From Deltaproteobacteria bacterium (GTDB taxonomy: Bacteria > Bdellovibrionota_B > Oligoflexia > Oligoflexales > Bog-1112), in the NCBI GenBank assembly GCA_016186945.1, contig JACPKR010000005.1:1-61157 (forward strand): 61,157 nt of DNA. The letters are read 5' to 3'. Shown one piece after another: positions 27,871 to 36,336 of the stretch. The first letter of the stretch is position 1, and each line of letters opens with the position of its first letter. The translations under genes and the position numbers were made by a program. The notes beneath the pieces were generated by a model. The model did not search any database. It saw only the letters and a list, made by a program, of their open reading frames with translations, and was not told the DNA's origin.

Positions 27871-28701
27871 ATGAGCGAACATTTGATAGGGGCCGTTGGT
27901 TACGGATTGGCTGTACTTTCTACCGTGGGGGGCATCATTTTCTGGTTTCGCCAGCAGTCTTTTCTGAGAGCGTATCAAAGTCTGTCGAAAAAGTGGGAAG
28001 ACAAGAAGACTGAAGATCAGAACTTGTTAAAGGCTATGCAGACGTTGCAACTTGCGAATCGAGAGTACGAAAAAATCTTTCCCCAGTTGGAGAGAGGGAG
28101 AGACGAACTCCATAAAGTTGCGGAAGGCTTACGATCGGAGCTTTTCGGTCTAAAGAAGGAATTTGCAGAGGAGCGAGCTTCCCTTGCTAATCAGCTGGAG
28201 CATGTTCAGAGCCAGGCAGACGCCCTCATGGTGCAGGCGAAGGAGCTTGATCGGGAGAAAGCGGAGTTAAAGCTGAAAGCCGAGGCGGAGCTGAGGGAGA
28301 GCAAAGCAAGCTCGGAAATGAAAATCAACTCCCTCACAAGAGACATCAACCAAACTCAGAAGCGTCTGGAATATTTGGAAAGGGAGAAAGAACAACTCAG
28401 CCGTCAGGCAGGAGAGAGCGGGGATAAAAACAAAGGCTTGGAGGAGGAAGTCCACCGCCTTCGAAGGAAGCTTTCCCACTACAGTCATTTTTTCAAAGTC
28501 ATGCGTGGTCAAAAGGAAATGCTTGAGGAGCGTTTGGAAAACTGGGAGCGTGCCTTACAACTTTTGTCCGCATGGATCGTCAAAGAAAAAGGCGGAGGAG
28601 AAGCACAGACTTTAGGAGAGCTTGTGGCTTCAGCTCTACATTTAACGATGCAGGGGTCTTTGGTTGACGACCAGGGAGAAAGTGAGGATCTGGGTGGCTG
28701 A
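27871..28701 (+). CDS. Membrane-anchored coiled-coil protein
   Basis: One N-terminal membrane helix (A-V-G-Y-G-L-A-V-L-S-T-V-G-G-I-I-F-W-F) is followed by about 200 residues of heptad-rich, charged coiled coil, and a short C-terminal domain. This is an RmuC/LapB-like silhouette but without the RmuC nuclease motifs. The function is unknown. A strong GGGGGAAGGGG ribosome site precedes the ATG. Its 3' end overlaps the trmH start region, so the two genes are coupled. The start region is divergent from fadB. Confidence 0.65.
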   Translation: MSEHLIGAVGYGLAVLSTVGGIIFWFRQQSFLRAYQSLSKKWEDKKTEDQNLLKAMQTLQLANREYEKIFPQLERGRDELHKVAEGLRSELFGLKKEFAEERASLANQLEHVQSQADALMVQAKELDREKAELKLKAEAELRESKASSEMKINSLTRDINQTQKRLEYLEREKEQLSRQAGESGDKNKGLEEEVHRLRRKLSHYSHFFKVMRGQKEMLEERLENWERALQLLSAWIVKEKGGGEAQTLGELVASALHLTMQGSLVDDQGESEDLGG

Positions 28702-29299
28702 TACTGACCTCTGGGCACAAGTGTCTCCTCGACTGACGGACGCTAGGCGTCAACGCATGATCAAGACCGCCGGCCAGCGTACGAAACATGTGCGTCTTAT
28801 CATGCAGGATGTACACAATCCTCACAATGTTGCCGCCTGCTTGCGTTCGGCAGAGGCGTTTGGTCTGCAGGATGTGCATGTTGTCACTTTGGGTGAGACC
28901 TTTCGGGCCAGTTCGGTTGCGAAGGGAGTGGGGCATTGGATACACATACACAAGCATGCAAGCATAGCCTCATGCGTTGAGGACTTGCGTCAATCTGGGT
29001 TTAGAATTGTTTCTGCTATGCCGGACCCTAACGTTCACAGTCTGTCGCAAGTTCCTGTGGATCATCCTCTTGCCGTGCTCTTTGGTAATGAACATGCGGG
29101 CATATCAGAGGAGTGGAAGCCTTATGTCGACAGTTTTTTTACGATTCCCATGGTCGGGATGGTAGAAAGTCTGAATATTTCGGTCAGTGCTGCCATCACT
29201 CTCTATACTCTTACGCAGCGGTGTCGCGAAGTGTTGGCTCCCGACGCCTATTTTTTTTCTCCCTCTGAGCAACGGGCTTTACTTTCGGAGTGGGTCTAA
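28682..29299 (+). CDS. trmH: tRNA (guanosine-2'-O-)-methyltransferase (SpoU/TrmH)
   Basis: This SPOUT-fold enzyme methylates the ribose of G18 in tRNA. Motif 1 is D-V-H-N-P-H-N-V-A-A-C-L-R-S-A-E-A-F-G, motif 2 L-F-G-N-E-H-A-G-I-S, and motif 3 I-P-M-V-G-M-V-E-S-L-N-I-S-V-S. Length and motif spacing favour TrmH over RlmB. The start is uncertain: GTG 28682 (AGGGAG just upstream), GTG 28694 and TTG 28664 are all in frame. The start overlaps the upstream coiled-coil gene. The TAA stop lies in the terminal repeat of an R1 element. Confidence 0.9.
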   Translation: MRIWVADTDLWAQVSPRLTDARRQRMIKTAGQRTKHVRLIMQDVHNPHNVAACLRSAEAFGLQDVHVVTLGETFRASSVAKGVGHWIHIHKHASIASCVEDLRQSGFRIVSAMPDPNVHSLSQVPVDHPLAVLFGNEHAGISEEWKPYVDSFFTIPMVGMVESLNISVSAAITLYTLTQRCREVLAPDAYFFSPSEQRALLSEWV

Positions 29300-29358
29300 G
29301 CCACTTAGCAAGGAGGTGGTTTGGAGGAAACTGCGCAGCTGGTTCCTCCAAGAAATCC
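29297..29358 (-). repeat. R1 element, copy h (partial)
   Basis: Reverse-orientation TAAGCCACTTAGCAAGGAGG, then GTGGTTTGGAGGAA, CTGCGCAG and TTCCTCCAAGAAATCC. The first three bases are the trmH stop codon. The element separates trmH from the convergent subtilase gene, 10 bases away. Confidence 0.92.
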
Positions 29359-29368
29359 TGTTGCTGGG

Positions 29369-32300
29369 TTATTTGTATAGCCAAACTTCTTCTGCCACTT
29401 GAGACTGGTCATCCTTCACCACGGTACGAGAGCTTTTATTGAAGGGAAAGTAGGCAATCAAGCGCCCGTCGTTTTCTCCGTGGGTGAGGGAAAGCTTTAC
29501 ATTTTCGAAAGGTTTGAGTTCCACTTTTTCCGGCATTCCGTAGTAGGGGTTCGCAGTTTCAAAAGGATCGACGGAGTGCCATTGTTTTTTCTGTGTAGCG
29601 AGGAAGTCGTCACGCCCCCCAACAAGATCGTTTGCGACAAGTGACGCGAGTTTCAAACGCAGGAGGCCGAAGCGGGCTTTTTGCAGTTTCGCTATGGGAA
29701 AACTTAAGACCATGAGCGAACCGTGTGCATATGTTGTCATTTCGTCGACTCCTAGGATAGCGCCTGCGTAGTTTGCTGTGCCAAGTCCACTTTCATATTC
29801 GCGGCGGATGCGTCGCATCGCATCAGCGTCTGTCAGGACAGTGACCAGTGCCAAGGGTGAGGCGTAAGGTACGAGGGAACTTAAGCTACCTCCGATCAGT
29901 TCCTGATCGGTTTCCCCATCACCATCTCCGTCGATTTGGACGGAAAGTTCGCAATGAAGCCAGCTTGTCAAGGGACTGAATAACTTGGCAGCAATCTGTA
30001 AGTGTTTTTCGGTCCCATCTTTAGTCGTTTTCTCGACGATACGATAGCCGCTTGACTCCAGATCGCAGATATCGGTGAGCCTTTTTGCCGGACCCACAGG
30101 ATCTTGCTGCTCGTCTTCTGCGAAAAGGTTGAAGAGCAGGGCGTGGCCTTTTGTCGGGCCATTGTTTTTCAAAGTCACTTCCGAAACCACTCCGAGGGCA
30201 TCTTCAGGACCAGAGGCATGAACGTTGAGTTCCGTAAGTCTGACGTGGCTCAGTGGTTTGACTATGGCCAGCATGGCAACTTTGCCGACGGGCTGTCCCT
30301 GGTCGTTCTGGATATCAAGGAAGCCGGACACTTCTTTCCACGTTGTGTCAGGCGCGGTTACCGTGATGTTCAGCGACACGGTTTCACTGCTATGCGGGTT
30401 GACAAACAATGAGCTGGGGGCTTCGATAGCCAGCCCGTCTGAGGATGCTGCCCTTATGTTGAGGAAAAGCGGTTCGTCAGACACGTTATGGATGGTGATG
30501 TTTCTGCGCAACATTTTCTTCTTTGTAACTTCCAGCGCCCCCAGTGACAGAGCAGAGGGAGATAGGGAAACTGGGCTTGTCAAGGCACGGAAGACGTCCA
30601 AGCGGCCTGCCCCCTGGTAGGCAACCGAGTAGGGGACCCCCTTCTTCGTGAGCGTCTTGCTCGTGGAAAGGAACAGGTCTTTGAGGGCCTCCTCTGAAAT
30701 CCCTTTCCGGTATTGTTTCATCAAAGCGGCTGCTCCTGCCATATGGGGTGAAGACATGGAGGTGCCGCTCAGGGCTATCCCTTTGTCTCCTCCGCCCATC
30801 TGTGCAGAGATGATATTTTGGCCTGGTGCAGTGATTTCTGGTTTGATAGCGGAATCAATGGAGCGTGGTCCTCTGGACGAGAAACTCGTCAATTGGTCGA
30901 TTAATTCGGGAGTCTCGATTCGTTGGTCGATCTCAAAATCAATGGTGACTTCAGCTCCTGTGGCCAAAGCTTCTTTGACTTTCTTCCCCAGGTCCTGGGT
31001 TATCATGATAGCGGGAAAATTGAAGGATCCTGTTCCTCCCATATTGAGGGGTTCCCCTTCTCTATCATTGGCAACGACTACACCTATGGCCCCGGCGTCA
31101 GCCGCTCTTTGAAGTTTATCCGAGAAGGAAACAAGGCCACGGTCGATCAAGGCAATGTTACCTTTGACAGCCTCTTTTTGATCAGGGCTGAGGTCTCCAT
31201 CCGCATGTCCTATAAAAACTAGCTTGCCTTTCACATCTCCGGCCTCTTCGATAGGTTTGCTTATTCCCGCTTCGACTGCTTTTGTGGTGACCTCTTCCTC
31301 AGGCAATTTAAAGAGAACAGCACGGAATTTCCAGTTGTGATCCATGTTGTCGACGGAGGCCGCGACCGAGATAGCCTCATTGCTTGCTCCAGGTGAGCCT
31401 ACGATGTAGGGCACATTTCCCGAGTTTCCCGCAGACATTGCTGCTGTAATACTAGCGTTGCGAAGGTTAGACACAGCTTCATCATAAAGTTGGTAGGGAA
31501 GGCCAAAGGAACTTCCCAACGATAGGTTGACCACGTCGAGACGATCTTCAGGGTCAAGATCATGGTTGGGGTCAACAGCGTATTCTAAAGCCGCTATGAC
31601 AACTGCATCTGAGGTGGAACCGTCCTTTCCAAAAACCTTGATGGCGTATAGATCAGCCCCGGGAGCCACTCCCGTGTACGTCTGCTTTCCATCGCCTACG
31701 CCTGCGACAGTTCCTGCGACATGGGTTCCATGTCCGGCTTCGTCAAGCGGATCGGAGTCTGGTCGAGGGATGTGTGCCGCGAAATCACGTGAAGCCTCGT
31801 TGTAGTCTGTTCCGACGAGGTCGATTCCCCCCGCAACTTTCGCTGTTGGAAAAGACCCGTCCTCAACGAGGGACGGATTGTTTCCTTTATAAACGTCCTC
31901 AGTCCCCTCTCCTCCGAACATTTTATGGGTGTAGTCGATTCCCGTGTCGATGATCCCCACTTTAATCCCACGGCCATCGACAGGAACGGTTTCTCCGTTC
32001 GGGGACTGGATCTTTAACTTCGTGCGTACATCCTCGGCCCCGATAAACCTCACTGACGTGTTTTCCCCCAGCGTCCCCTTGTCGGAGGAGGCAAGTTTAG
32101 GTTGAAGGAACGGCTGCCCGTTGTGGACTTCCAACACACTGTTGTGGGCTTTCACCTTTTCAATCAAGGGACTTGGGACAAGGATCGAAAGTCCATTCAG
32201 TACAAAGCGGTATGGGAAAAGGATTTTAATGTCGGGGGAAAGGGATTCTAAGTATTCAATAGTGCTTTGTTGTTCACGCAGAAGCGATAGTTTCTGTTGT

Positions 32301-32509
32301 TCGTCGATGTTGATGCGTCCCTCGACGGACTTACTTGTTTCCAGGAGAGAGGGAGTCCGAAGTTTCAAGAGAAGAAGTTGAAAAAGTTCTTCATGTTGAG
32401 GACGGTTGGTGATTGCTTTTGTTGCCGAATCGTTTTCACTAAGGTCATTGCGGCATGCCAAAACTGACAGAAGGCAGAGCAATGACAGAGCTGTACGTGC
32501 AGCGTTCAT
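29369..32509 (-). CDS. Subtilisin-like serine protease lipoprotein with PA domain
   Basis: This 1046-residue S8 protease has a lipoprotein signal (L-L-S-V-L-A-C19). The catalytic triad is complete: D188 in V-G-I-I-D-T-G-I-D, H260 in A-G-H-G-T-H-V-A-G, S584 in S-G-T-S-M-S-S-P-H, with oxyanion N362. A protease-associated (PA) domain is inserted between His and Ser at about residues 425-525, as in Vpr/lactocepin-type enzymes. About 430 residues of beta-rich C-terminal sequence follow, probably Fn3-like. ATG 32509 has AAGGAG upstream; the frame further upstream is repeat and leader. It is divergent from the M36 protease gene. Confidence 0.92.
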   Translation of the reverse strand: MNAARTALSLLCLLSVLACRNDLSENDSATKAITNRPQHEELFQLLLLKLRTPSLLETSKSVEGRINIDEQQKLSLLREQQSTIEYLESLSPDIKILFPYRFVLNGLSILVPSPLIEKVKAHNSVLEVHNGQPFLQPKLASSDKGTLGENTSVRFIGAEDVRTKLKIQSPNGETVPVDGRGIKVGIIDTGIDYTHKMFGGEGTEDVYKGNNPSLVEDGSFPTAKVAGGIDLVGTDYNEASRDFAAHIPRPDSDPLDEAGHGTHVAGTVAGVGDGKQTYTGVAPGADLYAIKVFGKDGSTSDAVVIAALEYAVDPNHDLDPEDRLDVVNLSLGSSFGLPYQLYDEAVSNLRNASITAAMSAGNSGNVPYIVGSPGASNEAISVAASVDNMDHNWKFRAVLFKLPEEEVTTKAVEAGISKPIEEAGDVKGKLVFIGHADGDLSPDQKEAVKGNIALIDRGLVSFSDKLQRAADAGAIGVVVANDREGEPLNMGGTGSFNFPAIMITQDLGKKVKEALATGAEVTIDFEIDQRIETPELIDQLTSFSSRGPRSIDSAIKPEITAPGQNIISAQMGGGDKGIALSGTSMSSPHMAGAAALMKQYRKGISEEALKDLFLSTSKTLTKKGVPYSVAYQGAGRLDVFRALTSPVSLSPSALSLGALEVTKKKMLRRNITIHNVSDEPLFLNIRAASSDGLAIEAPSSLFVNPHSSETVSLNITVTAPDTTWKEVSGFLDIQNDQGQPVGKVAMLAIVKPLSHVRLTELNVHASGPEDALGVVSEVTLKNNGPTKGHALLFNLFAEDEQQDPVGPAKRLTDICDLESSGYRIVEKTTKDGTEKHLQIAAKLFSPLTSWLHCELSVQIDGDGDGETDQELIGGSLSSLVPYASPLALVTVLTDADAMRRIRREYESGLGTANYAGAILGVDEMTTYAHGSLMVLSFPIAKLQKARFGLLRLKLASLVANDLVGGRDDFLATQKKQWHSVDPFETANPYYGMPEKVELKPFENVKLSLTHGENDGRLIAYFPFNKSSRTVVKDDQSQVAEEVWLYK

Positions 32510-32599
32510 CAGCGGCTCCTTGTATACATATGGGAATTTAATTTCAATATAGAGTGAAAATACGGAATTTGAAAGCGAATGTTTTCCCCATGAAAATCT

Positions 32600-32644
32600 T
32601 TGGAGGAACCAGCTGCGCAGTTTCCTCCAAACCACCTCCTTGCC
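32600..32644 (+). repeat. R1 core, copy i
   Basis: Hairpin core and tail, without terminal repeats, in the 333-bp region between the divergent protease genes. It lies about 90 bases upstream of the subtilase start and 200 upstream of the M36 start. No clear promoter was found in the rest of this gap. Confidence 0.92.
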
Positions 32645-32842
32645 AAATGTCGAAACTATCGCCATGTGTACTGTCGTTCTTAACTTGCACGAAAAATGGT
32701 CAAGCTGTGCGGTTCTTGGTAAAATAGTAAGCAGTGATCCTGGATAATCAGAATAGCCAAAACGACGTGCAGTCACGCACTTGACTTGACACGACCGGCT
32801 CGTTTTGCGTGAGTCAAAACCATTCGGTGCAAGGGAGGGGCC

Positions 32843-35296
32843 ATGAAGCATCGGCAGCAAAGACGTGTGGTTCGTTTCTTTTTCGTGTTCATGCTCGCGA
32901 CAAACGTGCAGGCGTTCGTGGAGGACGACAGGAAGCCTTTGATTGTCCGTGAGCGTGATGACATTGTCGTCCGGCAAAATGTCATTCGAACTGTTTACGA
33001 GATGAAGAAAGGGGACGTATCTTCGCTGCTAAGCAAGGACGAGCCGCTGATGGTTCGTGACAGGGAATCGGGTGCTGTTCGCTTGTTATGGGGCCGTTTC
33101 CCGGGGGTGAAAAGCATACGGGGTAAGAATCCTAAGACCTTCGTGAATTTTGCCAAGAAGTATATTGATGAACACCAGGAGTGGTTTGGAGTTGAGTCAA
33201 AGGATGTAGAAGAAGTTACCGATGCTTTGTATATGGGAAAAACCGAGCAGTTTATCAAATTCCACATACGGCGTGGTAATGTTCCGATTCAAGATGCATC
33301 CATTGATTTTCGATTCAAAAAAGGTAAGCTTGTTCAGATTGCCAACCAAAGTTTCTCAGAAGCTAAGTCTGAAGATGGGGAAACAGTCACCGATCTGGAT
33401 GACAGAGCGCTTGGCTATGTCGATGCTCAGCGTGTAACTCCCAAAGGTCCTGTCTATCGCGTCATTGCGGAGAAAGGAGCTTACCGTCTGGCGCAGGTGA
33501 TGAGTTATGAAGTCGTTGCCACCGACAACCGAAGGTACAAACTCGAACTAGACATGATGACAGGTAAAGTTCACGAACTGAGCAATCAGTTTTTCTACCT
33601 TCGGGGAGAGGCAAAGGCTGATCTTTACCCACGTTGGTACAACCAGCCCATGCAGGCCGCTCCTCTGTCTTTCCTTGACATTCAGACGCGGGGAGCTTCG
33701 GTCCGTTCGACGCTCGAAGGTCTTTTTAGCGCGCCTGAAAATGACCAACCTAAAGTGGATGGTCTGAATGGCCTCTATGTCTCGGTAAAAGATATCAACG
33801 GAAATGATGTGCAGAAACAAGCGACACGAGAAACAGACGTCTGGCGTCTTTATGCCATGAAGGGTGGACAGTCAAATTGGCTGGACAAATCGGTCGCACA
33901 GCACATGATTTTCGACAAGGTTACGGAGATTGTTCATTATGCCAAGAAATTTGTCGACACGCCTTGGTTTGCAAGACCTCTGATCGCCAACGCCAACTTG
34001 AACAGTACCTGCAATGCTCACTGGGATGGGCGCACGATTAACTTGTATTCCGGAAGCAACCAATGTGCGAACACGGGTCTTATTTCCGACGTCATCTACC
34101 ATGAGTGGGGGCACGGGCTTGATGCCAATACCGGGGGGATCGAGGACGGGGCGTTTTCCGAAGGATATGGCGACATCATGTCGTTGGTCATGACCCGTTC
34201 GCACATTCTTGGTATTGGCTTCCGAGTCCCGGATCATTCCCCCGTTCGGGACCTTGAGCCTGACTTTGTTTACCCGCGTGATAGAGGAGAAGTTCACTCA
34301 GAAGGTCTTATCATAGGTTCCACTTTCTGGGATCTTTACGAGGCTCTGCGTGAACAGTACGATGACAACCGTGCGATTGAGATGCTTTCCAACTTTGCTT
34401 TCAAGATGGTTTTTACTGCACGCAGCTATCTTGATGTCTACGATGCATTGCTGGTGATTGACGATAACGATCAGGATTTGAGCAACGGTACGCCTCATAT
34501 GTGCCTTTTAAACGAAGTGTTTGAAAAGCACGGCATTGCGCAACACGAAGTCGCCTGTGATTTGGCGGCGGTGGAAGCTTGGGAAGTGAGCGATACGGAC
34601 AGGGATGGTGTGATGGAGCCTGGGGAGGAAGTGGATTTACGTTTCATCGCACGAAATGCGTCTAATAAGACTTTGGAAGCTTTGAAGGGGGAACTTTCGG
34701 TCAGCCAGCGCGGAGTTGTTGTCGAGCAGGCTTCCCTGAACTGGGATTCTATTCCGCAGGCATCTTCTAAGCCCAGCCGGGACCAGGCCCGACTTCAAAT
34801 TGGCGAGGATGTTCGCTGCGGGACGATTTTCCCAGGGAAAATGAAGCTCAGCTCCGGACAAAGAGAAATAAGTATCGTGAAGGACTTCGCCATTGGGCGT
34901 AACCAGGGGACCCCGCAAGCTTTCGTAGCCTCTGGCCTTCCCATTCCCATTGTCGATCACCAGACTGTCATTGCCAAAGTTCGCGTTCAAAACGACGAGT
35001 GGGAAGACGGGGTGACGGTTTATAACGCCGCACTGAAATTCGACATCCGCCATTCGTACGTGGGCGACCTGACGGTCCATCTTCGAGGCCCGGGCGGGGA
35101 GAGTGCCCAGGTTTTCAAAGGACAGGGCAGTGGGGACGACGTACACTTTGATCAAGATGTAACAGTCTTAGCCAAAGGGAAGAAAGCTGTCGGTGAGTGG
35201 CGCTTGGAAGTCAACGACTCGGCCTCTCAGGACCAGGGGTACCTGGATTCCTTCTCTTTGAAGCTTACCCCTGCGCGATTCCTTTGTAATACGTAA
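32843..35296 (+). CDS. Secreted fungalysin/thermolysin-like metalloprotease with P-domain
   Basis: Architecture of 817 residues: signal peptide (to about A24), an FTP-type propeptide at 60-240, then a zinc peptidase with H420-E421-W-G-H424 and the third ligand E440 in F-S-E-G-Y-G-D-I, the pattern of M36/M4-like enzymes. A C-terminal proprotein-convertase P-domain follows (S-Y-V-G-D-L-T-V-H-L-R-G-P and G-E-W-R-L-E-V-N-D-S). A stretch D-T-D-R-D-G-V-M-E-P-G-E-E-V looks calcium-binding. GGGAGGGG precedes the ATG. The TAA stop lies in an R1 terminal repeat. It is likely activated by autocleavage of the propeptide. Confidence 0.85.
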   Translation: MKHRQQRRVVRFFFVFMLATNVQAFVEDDRKPLIVRERDDIVVRQNVIRTVYEMKKGDVSSLLSKDEPLMVRDRESGAVRLLWGRFPGVKSIRGKNPKTFVNFAKKYIDEHQEWFGVESKDVEEVTDALYMGKTEQFIKFHIRRGNVPIQDASIDFRFKKGKLVQIANQSFSEAKSEDGETVTDLDDRALGYVDAQRVTPKGPVYRVIAEKGAYRLAQVMSYEVVATDNRRYKLELDMMTGKVHELSNQFFYLRGEAKADLYPRWYNQPMQAAPLSFLDIQTRGASVRSTLEGLFSAPENDQPKVDGLNGLYVSVKDINGNDVQKQATRETDVWRLYAMKGGQSNWLDKSVAQHMIFDKVTEIVHYAKKFVDTPWFARPLIANANLNSTCNAHWDGRTINLYSGSNQCANTGLISDVIYHEWGHGLDANTGGIEDGAFSEGYGDIMSLVMTRSHILGIGFRVPDHSPVRDLEPDFVYPRDRGEVHSEGLIIGSTFWDLYEALREQYDDNRAIEMLSNFAFKMVFTARSYLDVYDALLVIDDNDQDLSNGTPHMCLLNEVFEKHGIAQHEVACDLAAVEAWEVSDTDRDGVMEPGEEVDLRFIARNASNKTLEALKGELSVSQRGVVVEQASLNWDSIPQASSKPSRDQARLQIGEDVRCGTIFPGKMKLSSGQREISIVKDFAIGRNQGTPQAFVASGLPIPIVDHQTVIAKVRVQNDEWEDGVTVYNAALKFDIRHSYVGDLTVHLRGPGGESAQVFKGQGSGDDVHFDQDVTVLAKGKKAVGEWRLEVNDSASQDQGYLDSFSLKLTPARFLCNT

Positions 35297-35359
35297 CCCG
35301 CTCTCAGAGCAAGGAGGTGGTTTGGAGGAAACTGCGCAGCTGGTTCCTCCAAGAAATCC
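35293..35359 (-). repeat. R1 element, copy j (partial)
   Basis: It begins with the variant terminal repeat CGTAACCCGCT, whose TAA is the stop codon of the M36 protease. GCAAGGAGGTGGTTTGGAGG follows, then AA, CTGCGCAG, and TTCCTCCAAGAAATCC in reverse orientation. Confidence 0.88.
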
Positions 35360-35463
35360 CTTGTGATTAGGAATTGTCTACGAGCGTCATCTGTGCTATT
35401 TCTTTTCGGCTGCTGCGAACCTTAATAGCTAATAGCTTGAACTGTTTAAAGGAATCTCTTTTT

Positions 35464-36084
35464 ATGTCTCGATACTTAGGCCCAAGAATCAGGTTAATGC
35501 GTGCGGTTGGTATGAACCTCCCCGGACTTTCTCGTAAGACCATCGAAAGAAAGCCTTTTCCCCCTGGAATGCGCGAAGGTCAGTTTAAGAAGAAGAAAAG
35601 TGAGTATGGCGTTCAACTTATGGAAAAGCAGAAGTTGAGGTTCAACTACGGATTGACCGAACGATACTTCCGCCGCCTCATGGCTGAGGCCTTCAAGTCT
35701 CGCGAACACTCAGGTAATAAGCTTCTGGAATTGCTCGAACGCCGCTTGGATAACGTAGTCTTCCGTGCGGGGCTTGCCCCCACGATTGCTGCGGCCCGTC
35801 AGTTGGTCAATCACAAGCATGTCCTTATCGATGGGAAAAAGATCAACATTCCGTCCTACACTGTTGACCCCGGCCAAGTCATTTCCCTGACTCCGAAGGG
35901 GTATAAAAACCCGACCGTAGTCTATGCTATGGAAAATCCCTCTTTAGCTCGCCCCGCATGGCTGTCTTACGACGAGAGCAGCCAATCTGTTAAGATGATT
36001 ACGGTTCCTGACCGTGAATCATTTCCTTTTGCGATCGATATACATTTGGTGATTGAATACTATGCACGTAGGGTAAGCCGCTAA
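35464..36084 (+). CDS. rpsD: 30S ribosomal protein S4 (atypical)
   Basis: S4 binds 16S rRNA early in 30S assembly. The S4 RNA-binding motif is clear (L-L-E-R-R-L-D-N-V-V-F-R-A-G, A-R-Q-L-V-N-H-K-H-V-L-I-D-G-K) and the chain begins M-S-R-Y-L-G-P-R. The 206 residues are normal. The N-terminal segment (R-K-P-F-P-P-G-M) is unlike the common zinc or zinc-free S4 forms. The gene stands alone, outside the usual alpha operon with rpsK, rpoA and rplQ, so it may be a second S4 copy. ATG 35464 is chosen; the frame upstream lacks S4 similarity. Confidence 0.92.
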   Translation: MSRYLGPRIRLMRAVGMNLPGLSRKTIERKPFPPGMREGQFKKKKSEYGVQLMEKQKLRFNYGLTERYFRRLMAEAFKSREHSGNKLLELLERRLDNVVFRAGLAPTIAAARQLVNHKHVLIDGKKINIPSYTVDPGQVISLTPKGYKNPTVVYAMENPSLARPAWLSYDESSQSVKMITVPDRESFPFAIDIHLVIEYYARRVSR

Positions 36085-36107
36085 TCGCGTTGCGACCTAG
36101 TGGAAGC

Positions 36108-36138
36108 AGGAAGGAACTGGCGCAGCTGTTTCCTTCCT
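36108..36138. terminator. Stem-loop after rpsD
   Basis: AGGAAGGAA, a CTGGCGCAGCTG loop region, then TTCCTTCCT form a strong 9-bp stem with no T-tract. Its plan (purine arm, CTG-rich centre, pyrimidine arm) copies the R1 hairpin with a different arm sequence. It may act as a terminator or mRNA-stabilising structure. Confidence 0.5.
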
Positions 36139-36139
36139 A

Positions 36140-36304
36140 ATAGTATTTGGGAAAAAGAATTTGTGGAGAGGACCTTTTTTGAAAAAAGGTTCCCCTCCAC
36201 GCCTCCCCCCAAAAAACTTTAAATACTGAAGTTTTTGAAAAGGGGGTTGGGGAAATAACTTTTTTCAAAAAGTTTGTCCCCAAATTGATTATCTTGAACA
36301 CTAT
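36140..36304. repeat. R2 element, copy E (full length, 165 bp)
   Basis: ATAGTATTTGGGAAAAAGAA at the left, TTGATTATCTTGAACACTAT at the right, TA-flanked. It occupies the gap between the post-rpsD stem-loop and the DnaC-like gene. Confidence 0.93.
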
Positions 36305-36336
36305 ATTACATCCTTTGCAAAGTGGGTTGAGAAACT

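Noticed and set aside
32510-32977. N-terminal extension of the subtilase to 1202 residues
   Set aside because: The extension covers the leader and an R1 core; a good ribosome site and lipoprotein signal mark the start at 32509.
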